From assembly GCA_034926865.1 (NCBI GenBank), contig JAYFQP010000012.1:8414-72413 (forward strand): a DNA stretch of 64,000 nucleotides, given 5' to 3'. Positions 1 to 8,411 of the stretch are shown piece by piece. Both the position numbers and the translations under genes were made by a program. Numbering within the stretch: position 1 is the first letter of the stretch; each line of letters begins with the position of its first letter. A model generated the notes under the pieces. The model had not been told where the DNA came from. It saw only the letters and a program-made list of their open reading frames with translations, and did not search any database. The DNA comes from RGIG1902 sp034926865 (GTDB lineage Bacteria; Bacillota; Clostridia; Oscillospirales; Butyricicoccaceae).

Positions 1-7
1 ACTTCGC

Positions 8-1021
8 TCATTTGCCAATTTTCCCCCCATCTTTTATGCTATTATCATCATAGAGATGGCATTCAACATAATGTTCTTCATTCCTGTAAATCTTCTTGGG
101 CTTTACGTTCTTGCATATCTCCATAGCATAGTCACATCTGGGATAGAAGACACAGCCTTCAGGCAAATTTGTAGGATCAGGCATAAGACCCTTGATGGGC
201 TTCAGCTTGGCTGTCCTGTCCTCAATGTTGGGCAGTGAGCGGAAAAGGCCCTCAGTGTAGGGATGTCTTGTGTAGTTGAACACATCCTCAAGTGTGCCGT
301 GCTCGATTATTCTGCCGCCGTAAATGACCGAAACAGTGTCACAAATCTCGGCAACGATGCCAAGGTCATGGGTAATCATAAGCATGGATGTGTTGTACTT
401 ATCTCTCAGGTTTTTCATCATTGCAAGAACCTGAGCCTGAATTGTAACATCAAGAGCCGTTGTAGGCTCGTCAGCGATAAGCAGCGAGGGGCTGCAGGCC
501 AAAGCGATGGCTATAACAACGCGCTGCTTCATGCCGCCGGAAAACTGGTGAGGATATTCAGGCCCGCGCTCGCCGGGAATACCGACCAGCTCGAGCATTT
601 CCTTTGCCTTCTGGATAGCACCGGAATGGTTGACATCCTCATGGAGCTCGATAACCTCTGCGATCTGCTCCTCAACGGTTATAACCGGGTTAAGGGAGGT
701 CATAGGATCCTGGAATATCATAGAAACGGCCTTGCCGCGAAGCTCCTGCATCTCAGACTCTGTCTTGGAGAAGATATCCTCTCCGTTAAGCTTGATCACG
801 CCGCCGACAATAACTCCCGGAGGGCTGGGAACAAGCCTTAAGATCGAAAGTCCTGTTGTTGTTTTGCCGGCACCTGTTTCACCGACGAGGCCAAGTGTCT
901 GGCCTTCTTCTATTTTAAGATCGATTCCGTTAAGCGCCTTTACAACGCCATCATCAGTTCTGAACTCAACGACCAAGTCGTTGATCTCAACTGAATATTT
1001 CTTATTTTTATTATCACTCAT
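8..1021 (-). CDS. oppD: Oligopeptide/dipeptide ABC transporter ATP-binding protein (OppD/DppD)
   Basis: Cytoplasmic ATPase that powers peptide import through the membrane channel made by the two permeases encoded just upstream. The 337-residue product has a Walker A motif GETGAGKT near residue 48, the ABC signature FSGGMKQR, a Walker B stretch ending in ADEPTTALD, and the cysteine-containing C-terminal extension typical of OppD/DppD (CVFYPRC). The ATG follows a GGGGG ribosome binding site, 15 bases after oppC. An oppF partner would be expected beyond the left edge. Whether the substrate is dipeptides, oligopeptides or nickel cannot be told from this subunit. Confidence 0.93.
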   Translation of the reverse strand: MSDNKNKKYSVEINDLVVEFRTDDGVVKALNGIDLKIEEGQTLGLVGETGAGKTTTGLSILRLVPSPPGVIVGGVIKLNGEDIFSKTESEMQELRGKAVSMIFQDPMTSLNPVITVEEQIAEVIELHEDVNHSGAIQKAKEMLELVGIPGERGPEYPHQFSGGMKQRVVIAIALACSPSLLIADEPTTALDVTIQAQVLAMMKNLRDKYNTSMLMITHDLGIVAEICDTVSVIYGGRIIEHGTLEDVFNYTRHPYTEGLFRSLPNIEDRTAKLKPIKGLMPDPTNLPEGCVFYPRCDYAMEICKNVKPKKIYRNEEHYVECHLYDDNSIKDGGKIGK

Positions 1022-1036
1022 GTAAGTTGCGCCCCC

Positions 1037-1936
1037 TTATTTCAGTCTGGGGTCAAGTGCGTCGCGAAGACCGTCGCCCAAAAGGTTAAGGCAGAGAATG
1101 GTCGTCATGATAGCAAGACCCGGGAACAAAGCCATATAGCTGTAATCTCTTATATATGATCTGGCGTTGGAAAGCATAGCGCCCCATTCAGGATGAGGAG
1201 CCGGAACGCCCAGGCCCAGGAAGCTGAGGCCTGCAGTTGTCAGTATAACCGAAGCTATGCTGAGGGTCGACTGGACAATAAGAGGAGCCATTCCGTTAGG
1301 AAGAACGTGTTTGAAAATTATTGTGCGATCGGTAGCTCCGATAGCCCTTGCCGCCTCAACATATTCTGAATCTCTTACCGTAAGCACGGAAGAACGCACA
1401 ATACGGGAGAATCCCGGTATACCTGATACCGAAAGGGCAATAATAAGGTTCGTGATGGTGGAGCCCAGCGACGCGACGATGGCGATAGCCAGAAGAGTTC
1501 CGGGTATGGCAAGAAGAACATCCATAAACCTCATGATTATCATATCTGCCTTTCCGCCGTAGTATCCGGCGATAGAACCGCAGATAAGTCCAACTGTAAG
1601 GGATGCAGTAGCTGCGACAAAGCTTATAAGCAACGAATACTTAGCGCCATAGCAAACTCTGGCGAAAATATCTCTTCCCATCTCGTCTGTTCCGAACCAG
1701 TGTTCAGAAGAGGGGGACTGAAGGCGCTGCATAATATCCTGCTTGATTACCTGTGAATCGTAATCATGCAAAACATCGGCAAAAATGGCCAGCAAAAGAA
1801 GGAAAAGGACAACCGCAAGACCAATGATAGCTGTCTTGTTACGGGCCAGACGCCTGAAGATATCCGCAGTCTGACTCTTCTTTTTATATTTCGACACCAC
1901 TTCCATGGCGTTAACGCTTTTTTTATTTTCACTCAT
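1037..1936 (-). CDS. oppC: Peptide ABC transporter permease (OppC/DppC)
   Basis: Second inner-membrane channel subunit of the peptide importer. A soluble N-terminal tail of about 30 residues precedes the first membrane helix (around residues 34-54), followed by the OppC N-terminal motif HWFGTDEMGRDIFAR and a BPD_transp_1 permease domain. The coupling-loop motif EYVEAARAIGA, which contacts the ATPase, is intact. The length of 299 residues is normal. The ATG has a strong GGGAGGTG site. It is transcribed between oppB and oppD. Confidence 0.93.
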   Translation of the reverse strand: MSENKKSVNAMEVVSKYKKKSQTADIFRRLARNKTAIIGLAVVLFLLLLAIFADVLHDYDSQVIKQDIMQRLQSPSSEHWFGTDEMGRDIFARVCYGAKYSLLISFVAATASLTVGLICGSIAGYYGGKADMIIMRFMDVLLAIPGTLLAIAIVASLGSTITNLIIALSVSGIPGFSRIVRSSVLTVRDSEYVEAARAIGATDRTIIFKHVLPNGMAPLIVQSTLSIASVILTTAGLSFLGLGVPAPHPEWGAMLSNARSYIRDYSYMALFPGLAIMTTILCLNLLGDGLRDALDPRLK

Positions 1937-1954
1937 CTTTTAAGCACCTCCCGC

Positions 1955-2881
1955 TTACTTGTACTGTGACTTGATTCTTGGATCAACGAAACCGTACAGA
2001 ACGTCAACAATAAGGTTTACGATAGAGAAGCTTACTGAGAACATAATAACGCAACCAAGAACCATGGGTATATCACGCTTGTTGATGGACTGAACCATCA
2101 GGCGGCCAATACCAGGCCAAGCAAATACGCTCTCCGTCATAACTGAACCGCCAAGCATAGCACCAATCTGAAGGCCGACAACCGTGATTGTTGGGATCAG
2201 CGCATTTTTAAGAGCATGCTTGGTAATAACCTTATTTTCGGCAACGCCCTTCGCGCGGGCAGTTCTGATGTAATCCTGACGAATGACTTCAAGCATCGAG
2301 GAGCGGGTTACGCGGGCGATAGAGGCCATGTGCATAAAGCCCAGCGTGACAGCGGGAAGAACAATACTCTTCCAACCCTCTGAACCTGAGGAGGGGAACC
2401 AACCCAACTTAAGGGAGAATGCCAGAATAAGAAGCATGCCTAGCCAGAATACAGGCATCGAAACACCTATAAGCGCGATAACCATGCTGACGCCGTCAAA
2501 CAGCGTATTCTGCTTAACCGCGGCCAAAATGCCGAGGGGCAGCGCGAGAATTACCGAAATAAGCACAGCCACAGAAGCCAATCTTACGGTATTGGGGAAT
2601 CTTGCCATAATTTCGATTGAACATTCAAGGCGAGAGTTATAGGACTGGCCCATCGTGCCTCTGCAAAGACCCCAGATATACCTTGCATACTGAACCAGAA
2701 CCGGATCATCAAGACCCATTGACTCTCTCAATTCAGCAATCTGCTCGGGTGTAGCCTGCTCACCCAGAATAACTTTAGCAGGGTCGCCGGGCGCCATGTT
2801 CATAATCAAATAGATTATCAGGGTTACGCCCAGAAGAACAGGAATCATTGATACGAGTCGCTTAGCGATAAATTTCCACAT
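1955..2881 (-). CDS. oppB: Peptide ABC transporter permease (OppB/DppB)
   Basis: First gene of the peptide transporter operon. The 308-residue protein begins with the standard OppB helix (residues 8-28), then the family motif NMAPGDPAKVILGEQA, several more helices and the coupling loop DYIRTARAKG. AAGGAGG lies a few bases before the ATG. No gene for the extracellular binding protein (OppA) lies upstream; it may follow oppF outside the window. The gene is preceded by a long structured leader with a small reading frame, so its expression may be controlled after transcription starts. Confidence 0.93.
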   Translation of the reverse strand: MWKFIAKRLVSMIPVLLGVTLIIYLIMNMAPGDPAKVILGEQATPEQIAELRESMGLDDPVLVQYARYIWGLCRGTMGQSYNSRLECSIEIMARFPNTVRLASVAVLISVILALPLGILAAVKQNTLFDGVSMVIALIGVSMPVFWLGMLLILAFSLKLGWFPSSGSEGWKSIVLPAVTLGFMHMASIARVTRSSMLEVIRQDYIRTARAKGVAENKVITKHALKNALIPTITVVGLQIGAMLGGSVMTESVFAWPGIGRLMVQSINKRDIPMVLGCVIMFSVSFSIVNLIVDVLYGFVDPRIKSQYK

Positions 2882-3171
2882 GTTTCCTCCTTGAGATTTT
2901 CATTGCCCGTTTATTTGCGGGCAAGATAGTATCCTGCCATAACGCGTTTATGCTTCTTGCAGCATCACAGCACTAAACACGCAGAGGCAAAATAAGCGCT
3001 GTTTACCTATGAGTAAACAGCACATCTGCCCGGACAAATATAGAGCTCATGAAAATTTCACTCGTTAAAGCCCACCACAGCTCAGTGTCCAAACAGCCAC
3101 GCACGGCCGTTTTGATATCGAATAGAAATTGTTTCAAAGTATTAATATCTGACCGGACTTAGAATAATGAT
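2882..3171 (-). promoter_or_regulatory. Long structured 5' leader of the opp operon
   Basis: This stretch holds no full gene. From the predicted start near 3165 the opp transcript would have about 285 untranslated bases before oppB. The minus strand contains a perfect 9-bp hairpin (GCTGTTTAC/GTAAACAGC, 2998-3021) followed by a T-rich stretch, an outer helix candidate (GCAGA with TCTGC) around it, and a 7-bp hairpin (TTGCCCG/CGGGCAA, 2903-2924) just before the oppB ribosome binding site. I do not recognise a named riboswitch. It could be an attenuator, a peptide-sensing leader or an RNA of unknown class. Confidence 0.45.
2911..2940 (-). CDS. Possible leader peptide MAGYYLARK upstream of oppB
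   Basis: ATG-TAA frame of nine codons encoding MAGYYLARK. Its last codons form the left arm of the hairpin at 2903-2924 and its stop codon lies in the loop, so a ribosome translating it would melt that stem just upstream of the oppB ribosome binding site. The same frame is open for eight codons before the ATG (CCKKHKRV), back to a TGA. No strong ribosome binding site is visible, which weakens the call. Its placement, not its composition, is the reason to list it. Confidence 0.25.
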   Translation of the reverse strand: MAGYYLARK

Positions 3172-3200
3172 ATTATACACACATCGATATAGTATTGCAA
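3172..3200 (-). promoter_or_regulatory. Predicted promoter of the opp operon
   Basis: Minus strand TTGCAA (3195-3200), 17-base spacer, TATAAT (3172-3177). It fits the vegetative sigma factor and puts the start near 3165. Confidence 0.5.
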
Positions 3201-3468
3201 TACAAAAAATTGCCTTAACTTATGCTTTCTGGCATTTTTCTAGGAAAAAAGGTTGTTTTTTTGTTAATTATGTACAAGTATCCCGTTATTAAAATATTCA
3301 ATATCACAGATCGGGTGTACAATATATCTATAAATTTTATTTTTTGTATTGCTATAATAGTGCATAATGTCCAATAGAATATTGCGTTAAAGTGGGTATA
3401 CTATCCACAATCAAAAGTTGCAAAACGGTTACAAATCGTGTAATATGTGCGAGAAAGGGAGTGAGTCC

Positions 3469-4470
3469 ATGCAAAAGCTACGTTTTTTACCGGCTTTTAT
3501 TGTGATTTGTTCATTAACGCTGACTTCTGTTCATGCTTCAGCCCCCGCTTCACCTAAAATAGTTTTTGGAAATGATTCATCTGAGGTTACCGCTCAGACA
3601 GAAGACGAGAATGATACCCAGCGCCTTCTCATTGAATACGCAGAGGGCACAGGAAAAGCCGAAAATGAAAATGATGACTGGTTCTCAGCCATTGAAGGCT
3701 TTTTCTCAATAAAAAAACTTGAGGAAACAGCAGCCGCTTATGTTCCGGCAGCTGAAAAAGAAAGCGAAATACGAACTATCTTTATAGAAGACACCACCTA
3801 TGTTTCTATAAGAGACTTTATTGAAAGAAACTATCCTAATGCAGTTTTCAATTATGAAAATGGAAAAGTTTCAATCTCTCACCAAGGCTTCTATATTGAA
3901 TTTACCGAGGGTGCCATTTATTATTATGTGAATGGCAGGATACTGCCTCTTAACCGGACATGCTTTGAGCAGGATGGATGCTTTTATGTTCCCCTCAGAA
4001 GCCTTGCGCTTATCTATTCCTATGACGTTGCTTGGAACGAGGAAGCTTTTACAGCCACTCTTAACGAAAATGGAAAGATCCTCTTAAGCGGGCAGGATTA
4101 TTATAATTATGACGATTATATCCTTTTGGCCAAGCTTATACGAGCTGAAAGCGGGAATCAGCCTCTTGACGGGAAAATAGCTGTAGGAAATGTAATTATA
4201 AACCGCGTAAAGAATAGCGCTTTCCCTGATACTATTGCAGACGTTATATTCGACAGAAGATGTGGTATCCAGTTTACGACCGCATATAACGGAAGTTTAA
4301 GCAAAGCACCCACGGAAGAATGTCTTGTTGCTGCCAAACTGTGTCTCGAGGGATATTCCGTAACCAACAGCAGTCTGTACTTTTTTAACCCAAGCACATG
4401 CTCGGCAAAATGGATCAAAAATCACAGGCAGTATGTAACCACCATTGGAGATCACGCTTTCTATTCTTAA
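3469..4470 (+). CDS. Secreted cell-wall hydrolase: copper-amine-oxidase-like stalk domain plus SleB/CwlJ-type hydrolase
   Basis: Predicted exported peptidoglycan hydrolase. Starting at the ATG after GAAAGGGAG, the product has a signal peptide of about 23 residues, a low-complexity acidic linker, a beta-rich domain resembling the copper amine oxidase N-terminal repeat (YVSIRDFIE ... FYVPLRSLA), and a C-terminal Hydrolase_2 domain with the catalytic-glutamate motif LIRAESGNQPLDGKIAVGN. The same hydrolase fold occurs in the sleB product at 43820. An in-frame TTG 17 codons upstream is less likely because it would bury the signal peptide. A role in spore germination or wall turnover is inferred from the family. 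Confidence 0.82.
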   Translation: MQKLRFLPAFIVICSLTLTSVHASAPASPKIVFGNDSSEVTAQTEDENDTQRLLIEYAEGTGKAENENDDWFSAIEGFFSIKKLEETAAAYVPAAEKESEIRTIFIEDTTYVSIRDFIERNYPNAVFNYENGKVSISHQGFYIEFTEGAIYYYVNGRILPLNRTCFEQDGCFYVPLRSLALIYSYDVAWNEEAFTATLNENGKILLSGQDYYNYDDYILLAKLIRAESGNQPLDGKIAVGNVIINRVKNSAFPDTIADVIFDRRCGIQFTTAYNGSLSKAPTEECLVAAKLCLEGYSVTNSSLYFFNPSTCSAKWIKNHRQYVTTIGDHAFYS

Positions 4471-4513
4471 TTTGCCACCCACAAAAACCAAAAACATTTT
4501 AACAAATCACAAT

Positions 4514-4541
4514 AAGGGAGCGGTTAATCCGCTCCCTTTAT
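4514..4541 (+). terminator. Rho-independent terminator after the cell-wall hydrolase
   Basis: 10-bp perfect stem AAGGGAGCGG/CCGCTCCCTT with a 5-base loop, followed by TTTATTT. Confidence 0.8.
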
Positions 4542-4719
4542 TTATTCATCATGCCTCCAGACAGACATAACGATCTTGGAGGCTCTCCGCTTATCAAAGG
4601 CCTTAATTCACATCAGGGCCAAGAATAACATTGCGTCAAAAAAACCTTTTTCTTTCCCAGTATTATAGCAGTCGCTCTTTATTATATATAGTAATAATAG
4701 AGTGTTTAAAACAATAAAT

Positions 4720-4754
4720 AGAACGGCTTTGACTAAAACTGTCCAAGCCGCTCT
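4720..4754 (-). terminator. Terminator of the YerC-like gene
   Basis: Minus-strand stem AGAGCGGCTT/AAGCCGTTCT with one mismatch and a T-rich trailer, 33 bases after the stop codon. Confidence 0.6.
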
Positions 4755-4786
4755 ATAAGATCAAGTGAAATTATTAGGCCCTGAAA

Positions 4787-5083
4787 CTATTTCAAACCAT
4801 CCATCCTGTCAAAAATGATCTTGTATCCCTCGCACCCGAACTGCAGGGACCTGTTTACCCTCGAAATCGTGGCTGTGGACGCTCCTGTCTTCTCTGCAAT
4901 CGCCGTATAGGTCATGCCCTCTCTCAGCATCTTCGCAACTTCAAAACGTTGGGCAATCGAACGAAGCTCGCTCACTGTACAGATATCCTCAAAAAACCGG
5001 TAACACTCCTCCATGTTCTCAAGTGCCAAAACAGCTTTAAGCAATTGATCGGTTTCAGGGCTCTGCAATTTACTCTTATACAT
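4787..5083 (-). CDS. YerC/YecD family TrpR-related DNA-binding protein
   Basis: Small helical protein (98 residues from the chosen ATG) of the YerC/YecD family, related to the Trp repressor. The motif FEVAKMLREGMTYTAIAEKTGASTATISRVNR is read here in two overlapping parts: a helix entering AKMLREGMTY, then the helix-turn-helix ending GASTATISRVNR. The chosen ATG follows AGGTG; the in-frame upstream extension of 17 residues lacks family resemblance. The target is unknown. It is single, with its own terminator. Confidence 0.85.
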   Translation of the reverse strand: MYKSKLQSPETDQLLKAVLALENMEECYRFFEDICTVSELRSIAQRFEVAKMLREGMTYTAIAEKTGASTATISRVNRSLQFGCEGYKIIFDRMDGLK

Positions 5084-5291
5084 GACACACCTGCTTTCCA
5101 AATAATGCAACTGGGAAATTGTTGTAATTAGCATAACATATGCTTTAAGAAAAAGAAACCGTGATTTCTATTCTTCCGAGATTTTTGGCATTTTTTCATA
5201 AATTCGTAATATTTTTTGTTGAACTTTTACAGCAATTGTTCACATTTTGACACATATTGTATACACTTTGCCGTTTAACATTGCAAATTTA

Positions 5292-6122
5292 TTATTTGTA
5301 AAGCGCTTTCAGAAGAGAAATCTCATGTTCATAGCCCTCAAGCTCATTTGGAGTTTCAAGATAAAAGGGTATTTCCCTAAAAACAGGGTGATTTATAACT
5401 CTCTCGATTAGTTCTAACCCCAAAGCACCCTCGCCGATTTTCTCGTGACGATCTTTATGCGCCTCAATGGGATTCTTGCTGTCATTCAGATGAACGGCTT
5501 TAAGCCTGTCAAGTCCAATGATTCTGTCAAACTCCGCAATAACCCCGTCCAGGTCATCAACTATATTATAGCCGGCCTCCCAGATGTGGCACGTATCAAG
5601 GCAGACGCCCATCTTTTCGTTGAGAACTATACCGTCAAGAATACTTCTTATTTCTTCAAAAGTGCGTCCTACCTCGCTTCCCTTTCCTGCCATAGTCTCC
5701 AAAAGCACCGTTGTGTGCATCTCAGGCCAAAGAATATCGTTTAGCATACTTATGATAAGCTCTATACCTATCTCAACGCCCTGCTTTACATGGCTTCCGG
5801 GATGGAAATTATAGCAGTTTCCCGGCAGATATTCAAGCCTTTGAAGGTCATCGAGCATAGTATTTCTGGCAAACTCCCTAAGGCCCGGATCTGCGGCACA
5901 GGCATTGAGGGTATACGGCGCATGCGCTAATATATGAGAAATATCGTTGTTCTCGGCAAAAGTAAGGTACTCTTTTATATCCTTAAGATCAAGGGGCTTA
6001 ACTGAACCTCCCCTGGGATTGCGGGAAAAAAACTGAAATGTATTGGCTCCTATAGCCAAAGCCTCTTTTCCCATAGACAAATATCCTTTTGAAGACGACA
6101 GATGACAGCCTATTCTGAACAT
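5292..6122 (-). CDS. nfo: Endonuclease IV (AP endonuclease)
   Basis: Zinc-dependent apurinic/apyrimidinic endonuclease of base-excision repair, a TIM barrel. From the ATG after GGAGGG the protein starts MFRIGCHLSSSKG and is 276 residues long. Family motifs present include FQFFSRNPRGG, NFHPGSH, LLETMAGKGSEVG, VCLDTCHIWEAGYN, AVHLNDSKNP and HEKIGEGALG, which carry the histidine, glutamate and aspartate zinc ligands. The 19 upstream in-frame residues are not part of the family. It faces away from the tRNA gene. Confidence 0.95.
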   Translation of the reverse strand: MFRIGCHLSSSKGYLSMGKEALAIGANTFQFFSRNPRGGSVKPLDLKDIKEYLTFAENNDISHILAHAPYTLNACAADPGLREFARNTMLDDLQRLEYLPGNCYNFHPGSHVKQGVEIGIELIISMLNDILWPEMHTTVLLETMAGKGSEVGRTFEEIRSILDGIVLNEKMGVCLDTCHIWEAGYNIVDDLDGVIAEFDRIIGLDRLKAVHLNDSKNPIEAHKDRHEKIGEGALGLELIERVINHPVFREIPFYLETPNELEGYEHEISLLKALYK

Positions 6123-6320
6123 AAAAGCCCTCCTCGGTTTGTATGACAATATATTACCATATTTTTGCGATGCAATCACTATTTTCCTCTCTTTTCAAGG
6201 CATTTTTACATATTACGCCCTTTTTGTCACAAACCTGTAATCAAAAAACTATGTTCCCTTTATGCTCATATTTGAGCGGCATAAGAAACCGAGGAACAAG
6301 GCTAAACTTTCAAAAAGGAC

Positions 6321-6349
6321 TTGCATTTTGCATGACACTGTGGTACTAT
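6321..6349 (+). promoter_or_regulatory. Predicted promoter of tRNA-Pro
   Basis: TTGCAT, 17-base spacer, TACTAT, ending 12 bases before the tRNA. Confidence 0.55.
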
Positions 6350-6361
6350 ATTTCTTGCCGA

Positions 6362-6438
6362 CCGGGTGTAGCGCAGTTTGGTAGCGCGCTTGAATGGGGT
6401 TCAAGAGGCCGCAGGTTCGACTCCTGTCACTCGGACCA
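6362..6438 (+). tRNA. tRNA-Pro (anticodon GGG)
   Basis: A full cloverleaf can be drawn: acceptor stem CCGGGTG/CACTCGG (one G-T pair), D-arm GCGC/GCGC, anticodon stem CTTGA/TCAAG with loop ATGGGGT (anticodon GGG), T-arm containing GGTTCGACTCC, then discriminator A and an encoded CCA. It is the left boundary of the accessory region; the first repeat starts inside its CCA end. Confidence 0.93.
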
Positions 6439-6526
6439 ATTTACAAAGATAACAGAAGGATTCAAACCATCACGGTTTGAATCCTTCTGTTATTTTGATT
6501 CTTATGGTATAATCAGTTCGGTTTAT
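6437..6526 (+). repeat. Direct repeat R1, copy 1 (hairpin plus promoter)
   Basis: 90-bp unit starting at the CCA end of tRNA-Pro. It contains the 20-bp hairpin and a promoter-like segment TATGGTATAATCAGTTCGG ahead of the methyltransferase gene. A second copy of equal length lies at 7409-7498; the two are roughly four-fifths identical by eye. Confidence 0.85.
6449..6497 (+). terminator. Hairpin terminator after tRNA-Pro (part of repeat R1)
   Basis: Perfect 20-bp inverted repeat (6449-6468 with 6474-6493), 5-base loop, then ATTTTGATT. It ends the tRNA transcript and is duplicated, with wobble-preserving changes, at 7421-7465. Confidence 0.7.
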
Positions 6527-6543
6527 ATAATTGGAGGGATCAC

Positions 6544-7356
6544 ATGAGCATAAAAGATATAGAAAAATTCTATGATGAGAATGCGCAAAAAGAATGGGAG
6601 CGATTGGAGCGACATCCTTTTGAATTTATTTTTACTACACATATGATGGATAAATATATTCACAATGGGGATAGCATTCTTGATATTGGTGGTGGACCGG
6701 GTAGATACTCAATTTACTATGCAAAGAAAAACTGTGCCGTTACCCTTGTGGATTTGTCAATGGGTAACATTCAGTTGGCAAAGTGCAAAGCGGCAGAGAA
6801 TGGCGTTACATTAAATATGTTCACAGGCAACTGCCTCAATCTTGATTCAATGGAAATAGGTCAGTTTGATCATGTGTTTCTTATGGGGCCTCTCTATCAT
6901 CTTACCGAAAGGGTTGATCGCGAGAATGCTGTTAAATTGGCGTTGAAAAAATTAAAGCCCGGTGGTGTCCTTTATTGCTCCTTCATTTTAGATTTTGCAG
7001 GAATAATATACGATTTAAAAAATGGACCTGGATATTTGATTCAAGATTTAGGAAATCAGTCAACTAAGCAATTAATTGATTCTATAGTTTCAGGAACAGA
7101 ATATGTCGGGCCAGCCTTTACATCTGCTTGTTTTGTGAATCAGCGACAAATTGAGCCTTTTATGCTACAATTTGGACTTCAAAAACTTCATTTGTTTGGG
7201 CAAGAAGGCATTTTAGCTCTTAATGAAAATCAAGTAAAAACATATCCAAAAGAAGAATATAGCTTGTGGATTGAAACAGCAAAAAAGTTTCTTGATATCC
7301 CAGAATTTTTAGCCTTCTCAGAACACGCAATGTACATCGGGCAAAAATCAAATTAA
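6544..7356 (+). CDS. Class I SAM-dependent methyltransferase (cassette 1)
   Basis: 270-residue cytoplasmic methyltransferase. Motif I, SILDIGGGPGRYS, lies near residue 44, followed by the acidic end of strand 2 (VTLVDLS), motif II (FDHVFLMGPLYHL) and KPGGVLYCSFI. The substrate cannot be read from the sequence; the neighbouring adenylyltransferase and acetyltransferases suggest a role in modifying small molecules, but that is inference. GGAGGG precedes the ATG. The gene sits alone between repeat R1 and repeat R2, so it looks like a self-contained transcription unit inserted after tRNA-Pro. Confidence 0.88.
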   Translation: MSIKDIEKFYDENAQKEWERLERHPFEFIFTTHMMDKYIHNGDSILDIGGGPGRYSIYYAKKNCAVTLVDLSMGNIQLAKCKAAENGVTLNMFTGNCLNLDSMEIGQFDHVFLMGPLYHLTERVDRENAVKLALKKLKPGGVLYCSFILDFAGIIYDLKNGPGYLIQDLGNQSTKQLIDSIVSGTEYVGPAFTSACFVNQRQIEPFMLQFGLQKLHLFGQEGILALNENQVKTYPKEEYSLWIETAKKFLDIPEFLAFSEHAMYIGQKSN

Positions 7357-7370
7357 CAACCTTATTATAA

Positions 7371-7410
7371 GCATAATTAGAACTTGCATCTAAATTGGAC
7401 AAATGACACA
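7371..7410 (+). repeat. Direct repeat R2, copy 1
   Basis: 40-bp unit GCATAATTAGAA...CAAATGACACA after the methyltransferase. The second copy (8412-8451) follows the adenylyltransferase and differs at about five positions. Confidence 0.85.
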
Positions 7411-7498
7411 ATTTATAAAGATAATGGAAGGATTTGAACCATCATGGTTTAAGTCCTTTTATTATTTTGCATTTTATGGTATACTCAGTTCGGATTAT
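7409..7498 (+). repeat. Direct repeat R1, copy 2 (hairpin plus promoter)
   Basis: Second 90-bp R1 copy, abutting R2 copy 1. Its hairpin (7421-7440 with 7446-7465) has four departures from Watson-Crick pairing, all of them G-U wobbles, so the RNA stem is kept. TATGGTATACTCAGTTCGG is the matching promoter-like part. It can both end the methyltransferase transcript and start the next gene. Confidence 0.85.
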
Positions 7499-7519
7499 TT
7501 ATAGAATAGGGATGAAAAA

Positions 7520-8401
7520 ATGCGTTCTCAAGCAGAGATGATGGATTTGATTCTCGGAGTGGCAAAAAACGATGACCGTATTATAGCTGTTTATATCAAT
7601 GGTTCAAGAGCAAATCCAAACGCTCCTAAAGATATTTTCAGGGATTATGATGTTGTGTATGTGGTGACCGAGCTAGAACCATTTCTTAAAGATGAGGGAT
7701 GGATAAATGTATTTGGTGAACGAATCATTATTCAGGAACCGGATAAGCTTGATAAGATGCAGGGGCGAAATGTTGATTTTTCAAAATGTTATGGATACCT
7801 AATGCAGTTTTCTGACGGAAATAGGATTGATTTACATATTAAAACTTTGAAATGCACATTAGAAAATTTCGGGGCCGATTCACTTACTGTTACGTTGCTC
7901 GATAAGGAAGGTGTTCTGCCAAAACTCCCCGCTGCATCTGATAAAGATTATTGGGTTGAAAAACCCTCTTTTGCGCGATATTACAGTAGATGTAATAATT
8001 TCTGGTGGGTGGCTCCTTATTGTGCTAAAGGGCTTTGGCGTAAAGAAATTCTCTATACAATTGACTCTCTTAATTATTATGTGAGAGATGATTTACTCAT
8101 AATGTTGAGCTGGTATGTCTGCATTGATAAAGGATTTGAATTTAGTCTCGGTAAATCCCGAAAATACTTGAAGGACTATTTAAATCCCGATATATGGAAC
8201 CGCCTTATGATGACATTTAACTTAAGTGATTATGACTGTGCATGGGATGCACTCTTTACCACATGTGAACTGTTTGATGAAATAGCACCTTATGTTGGGG
8301 AAGCTTTTGGATTTAAATATAACAAAGAAGAAGCAACCAAGAGTTTCGCATATATAAAACATATAAAGGAATTACCGCAAACGGCTACGGAAATTTATTA
8401 G
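7520..8401 (+). CDS. ANT(6)-type aminoglycoside (streptomycin) adenylyltransferase (cassette 2)
   Basis: Predicted enzyme that adenylylates streptomycin at the 6-hydroxyl using ATP. The 293-residue product matches the AadE/AadK family in length. It carries the nucleotidyltransferase motif NGSRANPNAPKD followed by FRDYDVVYVV near residues 27-50, FGERIIIQEPD, and FSDGNRIDLHI. All expected catalytic acidic residues appear intact. It has its own promoter in R1 copy 2 and is followed by R2 copy 2 and a terminator. It may be intrinsic or acquired; the repeat-bounded layout next to a tRNA favours acquisition. Confidence 0.88.
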   Translation: MRSQAEMMDLILGVAKNDDRIIAVYINGSRANPNAPKDIFRDYDVVYVVTELEPFLKDEGWINVFGERIIIQEPDKLDKMQGRNVDFSKCYGYLMQFSDGNRIDLHIKTLKCTLENFGADSLTVTLLDKEGVLPKLPAASDKDYWVEKPSFARYYSRCNNFWWVAPYCAKGLWRKEILYTIDSLNYYVRDDLLIMLSWYVCIDKGFEFSLGKSRKYLKDYLNPDIWNRLMMTFNLSDYDCAWDALFTTCELFDEIAPYVGEAFGFKYNKEEATKSFAYIKHIKELPQTATEIY

Positions 8402-8411
8402 TATTTTGTGA

